A stretch of DNA of 64,000 bases from UBA6663 sp044226485. GTDB lineage: Bacteria > Chloroflexota > Anaerolineae > Anaerolineales > UBA6663. Where the stretch lies: NCBI GenBank assembly GCA_044226485.1, contig JBGAGY010000001.1, forward strand, positions 496,001 through 560,000, given 5' to 3'. The notes beneath the pieces were generated by a model, which saw only the letters and a program-made list of their open reading frames with translations, did no database searches and was not told where the DNA came from. Within the stretch, counting starts at the first letter, position 1. Every line of letters starts with the position of its first letter. This document shows positions 17,399 through 32,082 of this stretch, one piece after another. The position numbers were made by a program, and so were the translations under genes.

Positions 17399-20149
17399 CC
17401 CTCAATCGGCAGCGCAGCGCCCTCTTTCTTTCGCTCGCTCTGTTGGCGATCATCATCGTCTTCACGATGTATGCGGGCTCGCTGTGGCTGCAACACAGCA
17501 GCCCGAATCTGAGCATCATCGTCCTCGCTCTCAGCTTCCTGGTCGTGATCGCAGCGGCGGCGGTCTTCCTGGCTTATCGGAAGAACGCCGATGCGGCGAC
17601 CTGGATGCTGATGATTTCGCAGAGCATCCTGTTCATCATCATCGCGGCGTTGGTGAGCGACGTGGCCCCGATCCTGGCGATCGGCGAGTTGATCACCGTC
17701 GCGCTCTTTGCGCTCCTGACGCTGCGTCAGGGCCGCCAACCCGCGATCTTGATGGTGATGGGGGTCGCGACGGGCCTGGCGCTCCTGACGATCGACGCGG
17801 TGCTCGACCTCGCGACCACGTGGCAACGGCTGGCGCCGGACACGTCGTTGACGCAGGCGCTGTTGCCCGCCGTGCTGACGATCCTGACCATCATCGGCGT
17901 CATCCTGCTGGTGCGCCGGATGCCTGACGCTTCACTGACGATGAAGATCCTGGCGATCACAGCCACCTTCACCGTCATCCCGGTGTTCGTCGCCACGGCC
18001 ATCTACAACCTGCAAACCGACCAGGCCCTGCGCGATTCGGTCAGCCTGAACCTGTACACTTCCGCGTTGCAGGCGGCCTCGGCAGTCGACAACTTCGTGG
18101 ATTCGAACCTCTCGGCGGTCGGTGCTGAAGCGCGCTCGTCGGCGCTGCACGACTTCATCCAACTGCCCGATGAACTGCGTGTCGGCGGCAAGGATCAGAT
18201 CCTTTCGATGCTGCAGACCTGGCAGCGCGCGCCGCTGGCCGGCGTCGAAACCTCGGAGGCGCGACCGTTCGTGCGCGAGTTCGTCGTGCTCGACTCCCAG
18301 GCCCGCGAGCTGATCTCGACCCGCGAGAGCGGGCGCTTCCTGGCGGCCGATATGGCCCGGGTCGTCATCCAACGCAATCAGTCGTTCGCCCAGGGCGTTT
18401 TCTACGAGAGCGCCGACGCGCGCTGGCTGTACTTCTTCGCTCCAGTGCCCGGCCCAGACGGGCAGCCGGTCGGCGCGCTCGTGGCCCTTGTCGACGCCTC
18501 CTGGCTCGATCGCCTGCTGCAGCGCAATCACGAGTTGCTCGGCGCGGGGTCGCAGTCGTGGGCCATGCTCTACGACGAAAACACCCAGCAGATCGCCTCG
18601 GGCCTGGCGCTGCCCGACGACGGGCCGCGCTTTGTGGTGCGGCCGGAGGCGGGCACCCTGCTGGCTTTGCAATCCGAGGGCCGCATCGCATCAGCGCCGC
18701 TGCCGACGACTGACGACTACGAGGAACTGAACCTCAGCCTGTTGCGCGCGCGCCAGATCCCGAATCAGCCTTCGTATTACACGGGCTCGATCGACACGGG
18801 CCTCGGCGCCGGCCGCTATCTGGCGGCGCTGACCCCGCTGCACAGCCTGCCGTCATGGACCCTGGCCTACATCCAGCCTGAGGTCATCGCGCTGCAGACC
18901 CCGCGCAACCAGTTCCGGGCGTTGATCGCCATCACACTGGCCCTGATCGGGTTCGTGGCGGTGACCACCTGGATCGCGGCTCGCTCGCTCACCCGGCCGC
19001 TGACCGCGTTGGCCCGCGTCGCCCGGCGCGTGAGCGAAGGCGATCTGAACGCGCGCGCCGAGGCGAGCGCCCCCGACGAACGTGGGCAGTTAGCCGCTGC
19101 GTTCAACGCCATGACCGACCGGTTGCAGGTGACGCTGCACGAACTCGATCAACGCGTTCAGCGTCGTACGGCCCAACTTCAGGCGACGGCCGAGATCAGC
19201 CGCCTCACCGCCATCATCCGTGACGTGCCCGAGTTGCTGCGCCAGGCCGTCGAACTGATCCACGACAGGTTCGGCTTCTACCACGTCGCCGTCTACATGG
19301 TTGACGCGCAGGGCGCGGGCCTGACGCTGCGCGACGCGGCCGGCGTGGGCGCCGAGGCGCGGCTCGAGCATGGTCAGACCTACATCATCGGCTCGCGATC
19401 GCTGGTCGGCTGGGTCGGCCAACGGCGGCAGGCGCGCATCGCCTACGCCGATTCGGCCGACGCCTATTTCACGCCCGATCCAAACCTGCCCGAGGTCAAG
19501 TCGATCCTGGCGCTGCCGCTGGCCGTCGGCGATCGCCTGCTCGGCGTGCTCAAGGTCTACAGCCGCGAGGATGACGCCTTCCGGCCGACCGACCAGCAGG
19601 CCCTGCAAACGCTCGCCGATCAGATCAGCGTGACGATCGAGAACGCCGAGAGTTTCCAGCGTACACAGCAGGCCCTGGCCGAAGTGCGCGGGCTCTATCA
19701 GCGGACGCTCAACCAGGGTTGGAACACCTGGGCCGAAGGGCAACCGACCGAGCAGGTCATCGATCTGCGACCGGGCACGCACGGCGCGGGCATCCGCATC
19801 CAGGTGCCGGTCCGCATGCGCGACGAGGTCGTCGGCACGATCGAGCTCGAGCTCCCCGACGACGCGCCGCCGCTTTCGCCGCAAGAAGCCGCCGCGCTCG
19901 ACACCGCTGCGGCCCAGCTGGCGACGGCGCTCGAGAGTTCGGCGCTGCTGCTCGAGAGCCAGGCCCGCAGCCGCCGCGAGCAATTGATCATCGAAATCAC
20001 CGACCAGATGCGGGCGTCGCTCAGCCCCGAGTCGATCCTTCAAAACGGCATCCGATACCTGGGTCGCGCCCTGGGCGGCGCCGAGGTGACGGTGCGCCTG
20101 CACGCTCCGCACATCCCTCCGACAGAGCCCAACACGGGAGGCGTCACCG

Positions 20150-20157
<8 letters not shown>
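17395..20157 (+). CDS. Multi-TM sensor with extracellular region, HAMP and GAF, no kinase domain
   Basis: The 920-aa product opens with six or seven hydrophobic segments (residues 7-205). Then come an extracellular Cache-like region (about 215-500), a further membrane segment, a HAMP (SLTRPLTALARVARRVSEGDLNARAE), a coiled coil, and a GAF domain at about 600-755 containing FGFYHVAVYMVD and ILALPLAVGDRLLGVLKVYS. A partial second GAF-like part follows. No transmitter or output domain is present. ATGA overlap with the preceding sensor and an 8-nt overlap with the histidine kinase downstream suggest fixed stoichiometry in a common sensory complex. Confidence 0.78.
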
Positions 20158-24959
<4,802 letters not shown>

Positions 24960-24961
<2 letters not shown>

Positions 24962-25068
24962 GGGGCGAGGGGCGAGGGGCGAGGGGCGAGGGGCGAGGGG
25001 CTGAGGGGCGAGGGGCGAGGGGCGAGGGGCGAGGGGCGAGGGGCGAGGGGCGAGGGGCGAGGGAGGGT
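24960..25068. repeat. GAGGGGC heptamer tandem repeat
   Basis: About fifteen head-to-tail copies of a 7-nt unit (GAGGGGC) fill the region just after the kinase stop. One unit has an inserted T (GGGCTGAGG). The G-rich strand is the coding strand of the operon and could form G-quadruplex structures or pause polymerase. The array is also likely to vary in copy number. Confidence 0.85.
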
Positions 25069-25173
25069 AAGTTCTTTATCCTCCTTGTCAACCTTCGTCA
25101 TTCGTCTGTGCTGTCGGCGCAACGTCTGCGGTCCGCGGTCAGCCGTCCGCGGTCGGTATTGGATGAGGTAGCC

Positions 25174-26850
25174 ATGCCTGAGTTCATCTATGCACTGTGT
25201 CAGGACTGCGGTCATCGCCGGCCGTTCGCGCTGCGCGACGTCGTCTGCCCGAAGTGCGGCAGCGAGTTCTCGGAGGCCGAGTACCCGCTCGACGTGCGCG
25301 ACGCATTGATCGCCGAGTGGCGCAACCGCGACCTTGGGCTGCGGCGCTTCGGCGCGCTCCTGCCGCTGCGTGAACCCGAACGCATGGTGACGCTCGGCGA
25401 GGGCGACACGCCGCTCATCCCGCTCGACCACCTCGGCCAGCTGCTCGGCCACCCGCTGCTCTTCGCGAAAGATGAGCGGCAGAGCCCAACCTCGTCGTTC
25501 AAAGACCGCCAGGCCGCGCTGGCCGTCTCGGCCATGAAAGAAGCCGGGCTGACCGAAGCCGTCGTCTCGTCGACCGGCAACGTCGCCATCGCCTACGCCG
25601 CGTATTGCGCCAGGGCCGGCATCCGCCTGACCGCCTTCCTGACGCCGACGGTGCCGGCCGAGAAGATGCGCGAGTGCGCGCTGTACGGCGCTCACATCAT
25701 CAAGGCCACCACCACCTACGACGCTTCGAAGAAGCTCGCCCTGCGCTACGCCGAGGAACGCGGCCTGTTCTACGATCGCGGCCTGCGCAGCATCCCGTCG
25801 CTCGAAAGCATGAAGACGATCGCTTTTGAGATCGCCGAACAACTGGCGAGCCGCGCCCCGCGCACCGGCGCGCCGCGATACGTCGCGCCCGATTGGTACG
25901 TGCAATCAGTCAGCGGCGGCCTCGGGCCGATCGGCGTCGGCAAGGGCTTCCGGGAACTTCACGGCCTCGGCCTGATCGACCGGATCCCGAAGCTCGCCGC
26001 AGTCCAGGTCGACGGCTGCGCGCCGATGGTTTCGAGTTACGCGCGCGGCTTGGACACGGCCGAGCCGATCAAGGATCCGCGCACGCGGGTCAGCACGCTG
26101 GCCACCGGCGACCCCGGTCGGGCCTACGAACGCATCAAGAACTACATCGACACCCACGGCGGTGGCATGATCTCGGTCAGCGACGAGGACGGCTTCCGCG
26201 CCATGCACCAGCTGGCCAAGCTCGAGGGCCTGTCGATGGAACCGGGCGCCGCCGTGGCCTTTGCCGGAGTCATCCGGCTCATCCGCAGCGGCGTGATCAA
26301 GCCCGATGAGACGGTCGTCATCAACTGCACGGGCCACACCTTCCCGGTCGAGCCCGAGGTGCTTGGGCAATCGTGGTGGCGCGATTGGGAGTCGATCGAC
26401 ACGCCGGCTCAAACCGGGTCGCTCAGGCCTCTGGCCGAAGTCGAGGGCATGCCCGAGGCGCTCAGCCGCATCGACGCGCGAGTGCGCTCGATCGCGATCC
26501 TCGAGGACAACCCGGACAGCGCCCGCCTGATGCGCCGGCTGCTCCAGGCCCACAGCAACTACACGATCCACGAGGCCTCCGACGGGCTCGCCGGCCTCCA
26601 GCTCATCCGCGAACGCAGGCCCGATCTGGTCATCCTCGACCTGATGATGCCCGGTCTCGACGGCTTCGGCGTGGTGGATGCGTTGCGCTCCGACGAGACC
26701 TTGCGCGGCATCCCCGTGATCGTGGTGACGGCTCGATCGCTCAGCGCCGACGAACAACAACGTCTGACAGCTCAGGTCGGCGCGATCTGGCAGAAGGGCT
26801 CGTTCCTTGACGACGATCTGCTGATCGAGGTGGAACGGGTGCTTGGATGA
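25174..26850 (+). CDS. Threonine synthase-like PLP enzyme fused to a receiver domain
   Basis: Residues 1-30 form a zinc ribbon (Cys9, Cys12, Cys25, Cys28). Residues about 60-405 are a fold-type II PLP enzyme of the threonine synthase group, with PLP Lys110 in SSFKDR, the STGN motif at 133-136 and the glycine phosphate loop SGGLG at 247-251. Residues about 437-558 are a full receiver domain: E444/D445, phospho-acceptor Asp489 in LVILDLMMPG, Thr519, Lys541. Threonine synthase converts O-phosphohomoserine to threonine. A receiver on this enzyme is very unusual and suggests control by phosphorylation, perhaps from the kinase upstream. An EamA exporter overlaps its stop by 4 nt. Function of the fusion is inference. 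Confidence 0.85.
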   Translation: MPEFIYALCQDCGHRRPFALRDVVCPKCGSEFSEAEYPLDVRDALIAEWRNRDLGLRRFGALLPLREPERMVTLGEGDTPLIPLDHLGQLLGHPLLFAKDERQSPTSSFKDRQAALAVSAMKEAGLTEAVVSSTGNVAIAYAAYCARAGIRLTAFLTPTVPAEKMRECALYGAHIIKATTTYDASKKLALRYAEERGLFYDRGLRSIPSLESMKTIAFEIAEQLASRAPRTGAPRYVAPDWYVQSVSGGLGPIGVGKGFRELHGLGLIDRIPKLAAVQVDGCAPMVSSYARGLDTAEPIKDPRTRVSTLATGDPGRAYERIKNYIDTHGGGMISVSDEDGFRAMHQLAKLEGLSMEPGAAVAFAGVIRLIRSGVIKPDETVVINCTGHTFPVEPEVLGQSWWRDWESIDTPAQTGSLRPLAEVEGMPEALSRIDARVRSIAILEDNPDSARLMRRLLQAHSNYTIHEASDGLAGLQLIRERRPDLVILDLMMPGLDGFGVVDALRSDETLRGIPVIVVTARSLSADEQQRLTAQVGAIWQKGSFLDDDLLIEVERVLG

Positions 26851-27971
26851 AACGGCTCCTTGGCTCACGATCGCTCAGCACCGGCGTGGGCGCCGCCGTT
26901 TTGGCGGCCCTCGCGGCCGGTCTGCTGCCGATCTTCGCCAAACAGGCCTACGCGGCCGGGAGCGCGCCGATCACGGTCGCCATGCTGCGCACCGTCTTCG
27001 CGGCCGGCCTGCTCTGGATCCTCTACCTGAGCCGCGACAGGCACTATCTGACGATCTACCCGTTCGCCCTTGTCTCCTGTCTGATCGCCGGCGCCGTCAA
27101 CGGTGTCGGCTCCCTGCTCTTCTACGTCGGCCTCTCACGCGTCGACGCGTCGCTGGCCCAACTGCTGTTCACCCTGCATGTCATCTTTCTGACCGGTCTC
27201 TCCTGGCTTGACGGCCACCGCTTCTCGACGTTGACGTGGGCGCGCATCGGCCTCGGCATCGTCGCGGTCGGCCTGCTGAAATGGTCGGGCTCTGAGGACC
27301 TCGATTGGGTCTCGGCCGGCATGCTGGTGACCGCCGGCGGCCTCTACGCCCTGCATGTCTTCATCAATCAGCGCACCCTCTACGACGTGCCCGCGCCGAC
27401 GGTCACCCTCTATACGCTGACCGGCATGTCCGTGGCGGTCGTGATCGGCTACGGCCTCGTCGGTTTCCCGGCGATCCCGATCACCTTCGACGGCTGGATG
27501 CCGATCGTGTGGCTGACGCTCTTCACCATCGTGCAGCGCCTGACCTTGTTCATGGGCGTGAAGCAGCTGGGCGGCACCCAAACGATCCTGGTCAACCTTG
27601 GCGAAGCTCTGGTCACGATCCTGGCCGCCGCGTTGTTCCTGGGGGAGACGTTGTCGCCCGGCCAATGGGCCGGCGCTCTGGCGCTGGCAATCTCGATCGG
27701 CCTGATCGTGCGCGAGGGCAAGCTTGGGGCCCTGCCCCAACCGCGACCCTGGGTCCAGATTTTCACGACCCTGTATCACACCCTCACCGGTGGCGCCGAA
27801 CGGGCAGGCGCACGCGCCCACACGGCGGCCCAAGCGGACCAGACCCACCTCGCCACGCCGATCGACGTGCCAACGGACCCAGCCGAGGCTCGCCCGGCCC
27901 CGGTGAATGGCGCGAACGATTCATCCGCCTCGATCGTCGCGGAATCGCCGGCTGAGATCAACGATCGCTGA
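26847..27971 (+). CDS. EamA (DMT) family transporter
   Basis: The 374-aa membrane protein has ten hydrophobic segments in two EamA halves (about 10-145 and 155-300) and a polar 70-residue C-terminal tail. The second half contains the typical VNLGEALVTILAAALFLGE stretch. DMT proteins of this group export amino acids or metabolites (RhtA for threonine/homoserine is one). Its ATGA overlap with the threonine synthase-receiver gene makes an amino-acid exporter an attractive guess, but nothing in the sequence fixes the substrate. Confidence 0.82.
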   Translation: MKRLLGSRSLSTGVGAAVLAALAAGLLPIFAKQAYAAGSAPITVAMLRTVFAAGLLWILYLSRDRHYLTIYPFALVSCLIAGAVNGVGSLLFYVGLSRVDASLAQLLFTLHVIFLTGLSWLDGHRFSTLTWARIGLGIVAVGLLKWSGSEDLDWVSAGMLVTAGGLYALHVFINQRTLYDVPAPTVTLYTLTGMSVAVVIGYGLVGFPAIPITFDGWMPIVWLTLFTIVQRLTLFMGVKQLGGTQTILVNLGEALVTILAAALFLGETLSPGQWAGALALAISIGLIVREGKLGALPQPRPWVQIFTTLYHTLTGGAERAGARAHTAAQADQTHLATPIDVPTDPAEARPAPVNGANDSSASIVAESPAEINDR

Positions 27972-27982
27972 AGCGGAGTGGG

Positions 27983-27988
27983 TATAAT
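27983..27988 (+). promoter_or_regulatory. -10 box upstream of pyruvate kinase
   Basis: A consensus TATAAT lies 11 nt before the ATG of a 25-codon ORF that overlaps the pyruvate kinase start. No good -35 box is visible. Confidence 0.55.
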
Positions 27989-27999
27989 CGTTCGAGCTT

Positions 28000-28073
28000 A
28001 TGCAGCAAGTCACGGCGGTCGTTGAGCCGCCGAATCCCTGTGTCTCGGGCGCTTGCCCGCGGCTGAAAGAGCT

Positions 28074-28077
<4 letters not shown>
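28000..28077 (+). CDS. Possible 25-aa leader ORF coupled to pyk
   Basis: Starting four or five nt after the expected transcription start, an ATG opens 25 codons (MQQVTAVVEPPNPCVSGACPRLKEL) and stops at TGA 28075-28077, sharing ATGA with the pyk start at 28074. The position right behind a TATAAT box and the exact start-stop overlap suggest a translated upstream ORF that sets pyk expression. It is too short to be certain, and could be a chance frame. Confidence 0.4.
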
Positions 28078-29513
<1,436 letters not shown>

Positions 29514-29515
29514 AG

Positions 29516-29585
29516 CGAGAGGCGAAGGGCGAGGAGCGAAAACGCTACCGCGCGGTGGCGTTCGCTCCTCGCCCTTCGCTTCTCG
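29516..29585 (+). terminator. Near-perfect 70-nt hairpin after pyk
   Basis: Almost the whole segment folds on itself: CGAGAGGCGAAGGGCGAGGA pairs with the complementary stretch ending at 29585, with an inner ACGC/ACCGC stem. It starts 2 nt after the pyk stop. It lacks a clean U-tract but is the likely transcript end. Confidence 0.65.
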
Positions 29586-29607
29586 AAACCCACACGCCCC
29601 TCGGACG

Positions 29608-29613
29608 TATAAT
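29608..29613 (+). promoter_or_regulatory. -10 box of the zinc-ribbon operon (leaderless)
   Basis: TATAAT ends 7 nt before the ATG at 29621, so the mRNA should begin at or next to the start codon. No clear -35 is seen. Confidence 0.6.
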
Positions 29614-29620
29614 CGACACG

Positions 29621-30409
29621 ATGGCCGACGTCGTCACCTGCACACAATGCGGCTCTGAGCTCAACCCGACACCCGGGCAACTGTTCGTCACCTGCCGCAG
29701 CTGCGGCGCGGCCGTCTACATCGATCGCAGCCAGGTGGTCTTTCACTACATCCTCGAGCCGACCGTCGACGAAGCGCACGCGCGCGGCCTTCTGGCTCGT
29801 TGGATGGCCGGCAACGACACTGTGAAGGACCTCGATCGCAAGGCGGTCGTGCAGTCGTCGTCGTTCCAGTATTTCCCGCTCTGGTACTTCAAGCGCAAAG
29901 AGGCGAACGGCTACGGCGTCATGCTCGAGCCGGCGGCCGCCACTTCGATCAGCGAGCTGCGCCGGATGCAGCTTCCGGCCGGCGATCTCAAGCCCTACGA
30001 GGTCCATTACGCCGGACGCGCCATCGAGCCGACAGTGCCTCTTGACGCCGCGTTGGAGTGGACCCAACAACAGGGTGTGCCGCGCGAGCGCATCACCGAG
30101 GCGGCGCTCGTGCACGTGCCGCTGTTCACGTTCAAATACGTGTTCAACGGCCAGATCTACACCACGTTGATCGAGGCCGCGACGGGCCGCCCGATGGCGA
30201 ACCTCTTCCCGGCCAAAGCCGAAGCGCCGTACCAGATCGCGGGCATCATCACGGCCGCCGTGTTCATCTTCCTTGCATTCTTTCCGGTCGGCGGCCTGAT
30301 GATGAACGGCAATGCCTTCCTCATCGCCGTGCTGCTGTGCCTCGGCCTGGGCATTGTGGCCGCCGTTCCGTTGTTCGTGCTGGCCGCCTGGATCGCAGCC
30401 AAGGTTTAG
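29621..30409 (+). CDS. Zinc-ribbon membrane protein, first of a triad
   Basis: The 262-aa protein starts with a zinc ribbon (CTQCG at residues 7-11, CRSCG at 25-29). The middle soluble region has WYFKRKEANGYG, then VPLFTFKYVFNGQIY and EAATGRPMANLFPAK. Two hydrophobic segments (about 205-258) end it. The block PLFxFKYxFNGxxYxxxI..xTG is echoed in the next gene (PLWVLRYEYNGRLYQLVI..YTG), so they are paralogues or partners. Function is unknown. The start is fixed by the -10 box 7 nt upstream. Confidence 0.6.
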   Translation: MADVVTCTQCGSELNPTPGQLFVTCRSCGAAVYIDRSQVVFHYILEPTVDEAHARGLLARWMAGNDTVKDLDRKAVVQSSSFQYFPLWYFKRKEANGYGVMLEPAAATSISELRRMQLPAGDLKPYEVHYAGRAIEPTVPLDAALEWTQQQGVPRERITEAALVHVPLFTFKYVFNGQIYTTLIEAATGRPMANLFPAKAEAPYQIAGIITAAVFIFLAFFPVGGLMMNGNAFLIAVLLCLGLGIVAAVPLFVLAAWIAAKV

Positions 30410-30416
30410 TCTACCG

Positions 30417-31496
30417 ATGAGCGACGCCCCTGCCCTGCCCGCCGAGACCCGCGCCGTCGAGCGCCCGACGACCGGCCTGATCTGCCCGCGTTGCGGCGGC
30501 GCACTCAACGTGCCCGATGGCCAGGCGCTTGTGAAGTGCCCGTATTGCGGCCAGGCCTCGCTGGTCGACGGCGAGCGCGGCGTGCCGCGCTATCAGGTGC
30601 CGGCGAAGGTCGACCGGGCCGCCGTCGAAGCGACGTTCAAACGTTTTCTCTCAGGCAACATGTCGATCGCGTTCGACGCGGGGTCGCGCGGGCGCGTGAC
30701 CGAGGCCTTCATGGTGTCGGTGCCGTTTTGGGCCTCGTGGGGCCGCGTGCTCGGCTGGGTCTTCGGCCGCAAGCGCGTGCGCTCGGGCAAGCACACTCAT
30801 ATGAAGCCGCGCGAGATCAAGATCACCGAGGACGCGGCCTGGACGGGCCCCGCCTGCGACATCTCAGAGTTCGGCATCGGCTACATCCCGTTGGAGGGCC
30901 GGCCGATCGAGCCCTATCGCGACGAAGAGCTTCACGCGCGCGGCATGGTCTTCGAGCCGGTCGGCGCCGTCGCCCAGGCGCGCGAAGCTGCCGCGGCCTG
31001 GTACGCCGGCTACGCGGCGCGCCGCGCGGATCTGACCGAGGTCGATCAGTCGATCGTGCGCCTGCTCAACGCGAGTTTCGGCCTGGTCTATTACCCGCTC
31101 TGGGTGCTGCGCTACGAATACAACGGCCGGCTCTACCAGCTTGTCATCGATGGCTACACCGGCGACGTCGTCTACGGCCGCGCCCCCGGCAACACCATGT
31201 ACCGCGCCGGCGTGCTCGTCGGCGGTATGGCCATCGGGTCGGTGCTGGGCGTCTCGGTGCCGTGCTCGCTGCTGCTGGCGCTCACCAACTCCAGCGGACG
31301 CGACAGCACGGGTCTGCTCGTGTTTGCCGGCGTGGTGGCCCTGGCCGGATTCGGCCTGATGGCCGCAGGTTATCGGGCCTTCCGCTACGGCGAGGTCTAC
31401 GAACTTCGCAAGTACCGGGCTGCCGTCGAGCACGCGCCGACCAACGATCTGTTCAAGCTGGCCACCGAAGGGGTCCAGCAACTGCTGAACCAGTAA
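30417..31496 (+). CDS. Zinc-ribbon membrane protein, second of a triad
   Basis: The 359-aa product begins with a zinc ribbon (CPRCG and CPYCG, residues 23-45). A long soluble region contains two related segments: FMVSVPFWASWGR, and VYYPLWVLRYEYNGRLY followed by DGYTGDVVYGRAP. Two hydrophobic segments (about 262-325) and a cytoplasmic C-terminal tail complete it. It lies 7 nt after the first gene of the triad and 6 nt before the third. The shared architecture suggests subunits of one membrane-associated complex. No enzymatic motif is visible. Confidence 0.6.
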   Translation: MSDAPALPAETRAVERPTTGLICPRCGGALNVPDGQALVKCPYCGQASLVDGERGVPRYQVPAKVDRAAVEATFKRFLSGNMSIAFDAGSRGRVTEAFMVSVPFWASWGRVLGWVFGRKRVRSGKHTHMKPREIKITEDAAWTGPACDISEFGIGYIPLEGRPIEPYRDEELHARGMVFEPVGAVAQAREAAAAWYAGYAARRADLTEVDQSIVRLLNASFGLVYYPLWVLRYEYNGRLYQLVIDGYTGDVVYGRAPGNTMYRAGVLVGGMAIGSVLGVSVPCSLLLALTNSSGRDSTGLLVFAGVVALAGFGLMAAGYRAFRYGEVYELRKYRAAVEHAPTNDLFKLATEGVQQLLNQ

Positions 31497-31502
31497 CGCG
31501 CC

Positions 31503-32048
31503 ATGCCCGCTTTGATACCGCTCACCTGCCCCGCCTGTCGCGCCGGCCTCGAGGCCGAACCCGAGCAGACCGTATTTCTCTGCTCGCAATGCGGCGCCAG
31601 CTGGAACCTCGACGACGCGCCAGGCGCTCCCGCTCGGTTGCGCGCGCTTGTCATTCGCTATTCGCCTGAGTTGCGCGGCAGCGTCACGGGCCGGCCATTC
31701 TGGGTCGCCGGTGGGCAGGTGCAGGTCGGTCGCCGCGACGTGCACGGGTGGGGCAGCCAGGAGGGCGCGGCGGCCCAGACGTGGGCTGTGCCGCGGCGGT
31801 TCTTCATCCCGGCTTTCAAGTGCGATCTGAACAGCACGCTCGACCTCGGGCGGCGCCTCCTCAACGAGTCGCCGCAGCCGCCGAACGGATCTGCTGCGCC
31901 GTTCCTGCCGGTGGTCGTCTCCTCACGCGATCTTCACGGCCTGGCCGAATTCGTGATCGTCAGCATCGAAGCCGATCGCGGCGACAACCTCAAGACCCTG
32001 CGCTACGCTCTCGAACTCGGCGAACCTGAGTTGTGGGTGTTGCCCTAG
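31503..32048 (+). CDS. Soluble zinc-ribbon protein, third of a triad
   Basis: The 181-aa protein has an N-terminal zinc ribbon (CPACR and CSQCG, residues 9-31) and an alpha/beta-like remainder with RYSPELRGSVTGRPFWVAGG and VPRRFFIPAFK. No membrane segment is present. The aromatic/Pro block resembles the PFW/PLW blocks of the two preceding proteins, so it may be a soluble partner. It ends the operon. A weak hairpin (about 32062-32099) separates it from the convergent permease gene. Confidence 0.55.
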   Translation: MPALIPLTCPACRAGLEAEPEQTVFLCSQCGASWNLDDAPGAPARLRALVIRYSPELRGSVTGRPFWVAGGQVQVGRRDVHGWGSQEGAAAQTWAVPRRFFIPAFKCDLNSTLDLGRRLLNESPQPPNGSAAPFLPVVVSSRDLHGLAEFVIVSIEADRGDNLKTLRYALELGEPELWVLP

Positions 32049-32082
32049 AGGAAAAGTCAGAGGGTAAAGGTTGGAGGGCCAC

